A DNA stretch of 7,939 nt from CAYMBP01 sp964388745 (GTDB taxonomy: Bacteria > Babelota > Babeliae > Babelales > RVW-14): the NCBI GenBank assembly GCA_964388745.1, contig CAYMBP010000035.1, positions 1 through 7,939 on the forward strand, written 5' to 3'. The notes beneath the pieces were generated by a model. That model worked only from the letters and a program-made list of their open reading frames with translations. It was not told the DNA's origin and ran no database searches. Shown one piece after another: positions 5,885 to 7,939 of this stretch (positions are counted from its first letter, which is position 1; every line of letters starts with the position of its first letter). The translations under genes were made by a program, and so were the position numbers.

Positions 5885-6823
5885 ATGAAGATATTTTTCA
5901 GCACCATAATTCTGTTCTGCGTCATGATCACTTCTTTGCAGAGCATGCCAGAAGAAGAAAGCGTAATCAAATTTTATCAAAAGCTCACGAATTTAATAAA
6001 GTTAAAAAAAAGCAAAAAGGTATCTCACCATGTCACATATCTTATTGCGCAGAACAGCGTTGAGAGAGTAACAAATATTCTATCTCACACCGTAGCTCAC
6101 AATGAGTCTATTTTAAATCAGCTCGTCAGATATGGACACTTTCCAGTACTTTATAAAGTACTGGATTTCTTTATAAATAATAACAAAAAAGATATCCTAC
6201 ACAAACTTATCTGTCAGCGAAAATCCCCATTTCTTAATATGATAAAACAATCTAAAAAGGCCATTATACAACTTAAAAACTGTTTTAATCTTAAAAGCCA
6301 AAAAGAGATAGAACAACTTCAACAAGCACTTGCACAAGAGACAAAAGATAATGAAACAGCATTAATTAGAACAATTAGACAAGCCTCAAAAACCCCAAAG
6401 ATGCGAACTGAATGTGTAAAAGAACTTCTTTCAAAGTCAATTTATCCCAACAATTCTCAAGGAATACAAGCTCTCAAAAATATCCTTGACCATCAAAACA
6501 GTCATCAGAAAACTGCCCTTGACTATGCAAAATATTTAATGAAAGAGAACCCAGATGACTATCTGCACATTTTAACTATTATCAATAATGCTATGGATCG
6601 AGTTGCTAACTATTACCTGAATCGTAACCTACCAGATACTCTTCCTCTACCGGCAGCACTTACAAATCTTGATCAAGAACGTGTAGACAAAACAACTGAA
6701 GAATTGCCGATTAGCATAAAAGCTTCTGTTTTCAAGGAAGAACTCAATGACAATAGAGAAGAGTTCTTCCTTGATATTGAATTTGACTTAAAAGAGACTG
6801 TACTTGAAGAATTTAATTTCTGA
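5885..6823 (+). CDS. Exported ankyrin-like protein
   Basis: This encodes 312 residues with a clear Sec signal peptide (MKIFFSTIILFCVMITSLQS, cleavage near 20). The body is almost entirely helical by composition. Two segments resemble degenerate ankyrin repeats: DNETALIRTIRQA followed by CVKELLSKS (155-185), and NSHQKTALDYAKYL followed by YLHILTIINNA (205-236). Both have the TAL turn and the LL/II second helix of the ankyrin consensus. Earlier pairs around 53-67 and 76-97 may be further decayed units. The C-terminal 50 residues are acidic. Ankyrin proteins bind other proteins; export plus the neighbouring secreted phospholipase suggests a role outside the cell, possibly on host targets, which is inference. 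The ATG is preceded by AAGGA nine bases upstream. The gene ends 2 bp from the convergent M3 peptidase gene. Two large inverted repeats lie inside it. Confidence 0.75.
   Translation: MKIFFSTIILFCVMITSLQSMPEEESVIKFYQKLTNLIKLKKSKKVSHHVTYLIAQNSVERVTNILSHTVAHNESILNQLVRYGHFPVLYKVLDFFINNNKKDILHKLICQRKSPFLNMIKQSKKAIIQLKNCFNLKSQKEIEQLQQALAQETKDNETALIRTIRQASKTPKMRTECVKELLSKSIYPNNSQGIQALKNILDHQNSHQKTALDYAKYLMKENPDDYLHILTIINNAMDRVANYYLNRNLPDTLPLPAALTNLDQERVDKTTEELPISIKASVFKEELNDNREEFFLDIEFDLKETVLEEFNF
6142..6165. repeat. 24-bp perfect palindrome inside the ankyrin-like gene
   Basis: TCCAGTACTTTA is followed directly by its own reverse complement, with the centre between 6153 and 6154. In RNA this would give about a 10-bp stem with a TATA loop. 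It encodes part of FPVLYKVLDF (86-95). It is far longer than the roughly 12-bp palindromes expected by chance in a window this size. Confidence 0.9.
6732..6774. repeat. 14-bp perfect inverted repeat near the 3' end of the ankyrin-like gene
   Basis: TCAAGGAAGAACTC (6732-6745) pairs perfectly with GAGTTCTTCCTTGA (6761-6774) around a 15-base loop, 46 bases before the stop codon. There is no U-rich tail on either strand, so it is not a classic intrinsic terminator. It could stabilise or pause the converging transcripts of this gene and the M3 peptidase, which have no terminator in the 2 bp between them. Confidence 0.85.
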
Positions 6824-6825
6824 TC

Positions 6826-7939
6826 TTAAACCTCAATACCCATATCTTTAAAAAATGCATCCATCGTTGGAGGCCGACCTAAGAAATTCTCAAGCAACTG
6901 ATCTGGATCAACGCTACCACCTTTGCCAAGCACTTTTGATATTAACTGTTGACCAACAATGGCATCAAGAGGTCCCTGCTTTTTAATATAGCTAAACATA
7001 TCAATGGCAAATACTTTGGACCAAAGATAACAATAATATCTGGATGAATAACCGCCAAGATGGCCAAATGCTGCCGGCATATGATTGTTCTCATCAAAGC
7101 GAATATTTGGCACACAGGTTTTAAAAATGCGGCTTATAAGCTCATCGATGTTTTTTCCTTTACCCTTTTTAAATAGCTCAAGCGAAAGCGCTGCTAGAGC
7201 ACACTGCCGCACAACAAAAAAGCCTGTGTCAAATGTTTTAAGATTAATAATAGTATCAACCAAGCTCTCAGAAAGAGGAGAGCCCGTTTTGTAATGTTTG
7301 CTCATTGAACTTAAGACAGATGACTCATACATCCACTCTTCAAACATTTGAGAAGGCATTTCAACAAAATCAAGCTTAACCGACGTTCCAGCTGTTGAAC
7401 CAGCCATAGTGGTCCCAAGCAAATAGTGCATCGCATGACCAAATTCATGAAGAAAAGTGCTGACATCATCAAATTTAAGCAGTGCAGGCTTGTCACCACT
7501 TGCCTTAGGAAAATTAGCAACTACAAGAGCAACAGATGGAGTTGGCTTTTTTTCACCACTTCCTTCATCAATCTGCCAAATCGTTGGCACAAATCCAGCA
7601 TGACACGCATGAGAATATTTATCTTTACGTGGATATAAATCGAGATAGACATAACCACGCAAATCCCCTGAACGCTTTTCGTGAACTTCAATAAGCAAAA
7701 CATCATCATGCCACTTCCATTCAGGCTCAACTAATTCAAAGCTAAGCCCCAAGAATTGTTGATATAAATCAAATACTCCTTGTATCACTTGCTCTGCAGG
7801 AAAATATTCTGCAACTTCTCGGTCATCTAATTTGTAATTTTCTTTTTTATACTTTTCAGAAACATACGTAAAGTCCCATGGCTCCATTTGACCATCTTCC
7901 GTCAACGAAATACCATCTGGTAAACTTTTAGTTAACTCT
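6826..7939 (-). CDS. M3-family zinc oligopeptidase (thimet oligopeptidase type), N-terminus off the window
   Basis: This gene encodes a zinc metallopeptidase that cleaves short peptides. The last 370 residues are visible; the frame stays open to the right edge (the first complete codons read ELTKSLPDG), and M3 enzymes are usually 600-700 residues, so roughly the N-terminal half is missing. FLHEFGHAMH holds the HExxH zinc site (the two His codons at 7449-7447 and 7437-7435). LDFVEMPSQMFEEW gives the third ligand, Glu at 7362-7360, 29 residues after the first His as in thimet oligopeptidase. EPWDFTYVSEKYK near the left of the fragment and FGHLGGYSSRYYCYLW near the end are family blocks that line the substrate site. 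In the latter, His-to-Tyr spacing (HLGGY) is one residue shorter than the HLAGGY I recall for thimet oligopeptidase. Whether it has a signal peptide cannot be seen. TTG at 7905 is an internal codon, not the start. Confidence 0.93.
   Translation of the reverse strand, partial: ELTKSLPDGISLTEDGQMEPWDFTYVSEKYKKENYKLDDREVAEYFPAEQVIQGVFDLYQQFLGLSFELVEPEWKWHDDVLLIEVHEKRSGDLRGYVYLDLYPRKDKYSHACHAGFVPTIWQIDEGSGEKKPTPSVALVVANFPKASGDKPALLKFDDVSTFLHEFGHAMHYLLGTTMAGSTAGTSVKLDFVEMPSQMFEEWMYESSVLSSMSKHYKTGSPLSESLVDTIINLKTFDTGFFVVRQCALAALSLELFKKGKGKNIDELISRIFKTCVPNIRFDENNHMPAAFGHLGGYSSRYYCYLWSKVFAIDMFSYIKKQGPLDAIVGQQLISKVLGKGGSVDPDQLLENFLGRPPTMDAFFKDMGIEV

Noticed and set aside
5830..6063. 77-codon frame overlapping the ankyrin-like gene
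   Set aside because: It starts at TTG without a ribosome-binding site and runs out of frame through a gene with a clear signal peptide and start, so it is a shadow.
7903..7905. TTG at 7905 as the start of the M3 peptidase
   Set aside because: The frame stays open to the window edge, the translation upstream continues sensibly, and family members are much longer, so the gene is cut by the window.
1..7939. CRISPR array, transposase, phage or toxin-antitoxin system
   Set aside because: There are no regularly spaced direct repeats, no recognisable integrase or transposase motifs, and no paired small toxin and antitoxin genes on either strand.

Overview
The window reads as a gene-dense, fairly AT-rich bacterial chromosome segment. 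The gene set is Na+/proline symporter, RsmG, an M3 metallopeptidase, and a cluster of exported proteins that includes a eukaryote-type cPLA2-like phospholipase and an ankyrin-like protein. This mix suits a host-associated bacterium with a reduced genome. Amoeba-associated lineages such as Candidatus Dependentiae (TM6) are my best guess, but this is inference from gene style only: there is no rRNA or other marker here, and RsmG is too generic to place the organism.

Layout. Bases 1-303 hold a small hairpin, a palindromic intergenic repeat (57-117) and the 3' remnant of a plus-strand gene (130-300) with no start codon. Bases 304-1746 (-) encode a PutP-type Na+/proline symporter. Bases 1747-2013 are non-coding and carry a diverged copy of the repeat seen at 57-117. 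Bases 2014-2646 (-) encode RsmG, the 16S rRNA m7G527 methyltransferase. A divergent control region (2647-2771) with two inverted repeats leads into a plus-strand pair: an exported protein of unknown function (2772-3533) and a 49-residue Cys-rich lipoprotein (3583-3732). A strong terminator (3748-3778) follows. Convergent to it is a secreted cPLA2-like phospholipase (3766-5592, -), whose stop codon lies inside the terminator stem. Its 5' leader carries a tandem duplication of the ribosome-binding region. Divergently transcribed is an exported ankyrin-like protein (5885-6823, +), whose coding sequence contains a 24-bp perfect palindrome and a 14-bp perfect inverted repeat. It ends 2 bp from the convergent M3-family oligopeptidase (6826 to beyond 7939, -), whose N-terminal half lies outside the window.

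How it fits together. Four of the seven intact or partial genes encode proteins with signal peptides. The phospholipase and the ankyrin-like protein share one divergent promoter region and are plausible host-interaction proteins. The proline symporter and the oligopeptidase fit amino-acid and peptide scavenging. No tRNA, rRNA, CRISPR array, transposase or phage gene is visible. The item that most deserves follow-up is the bacterial cPLA2 homologue with an apparently intact catalytic centre.
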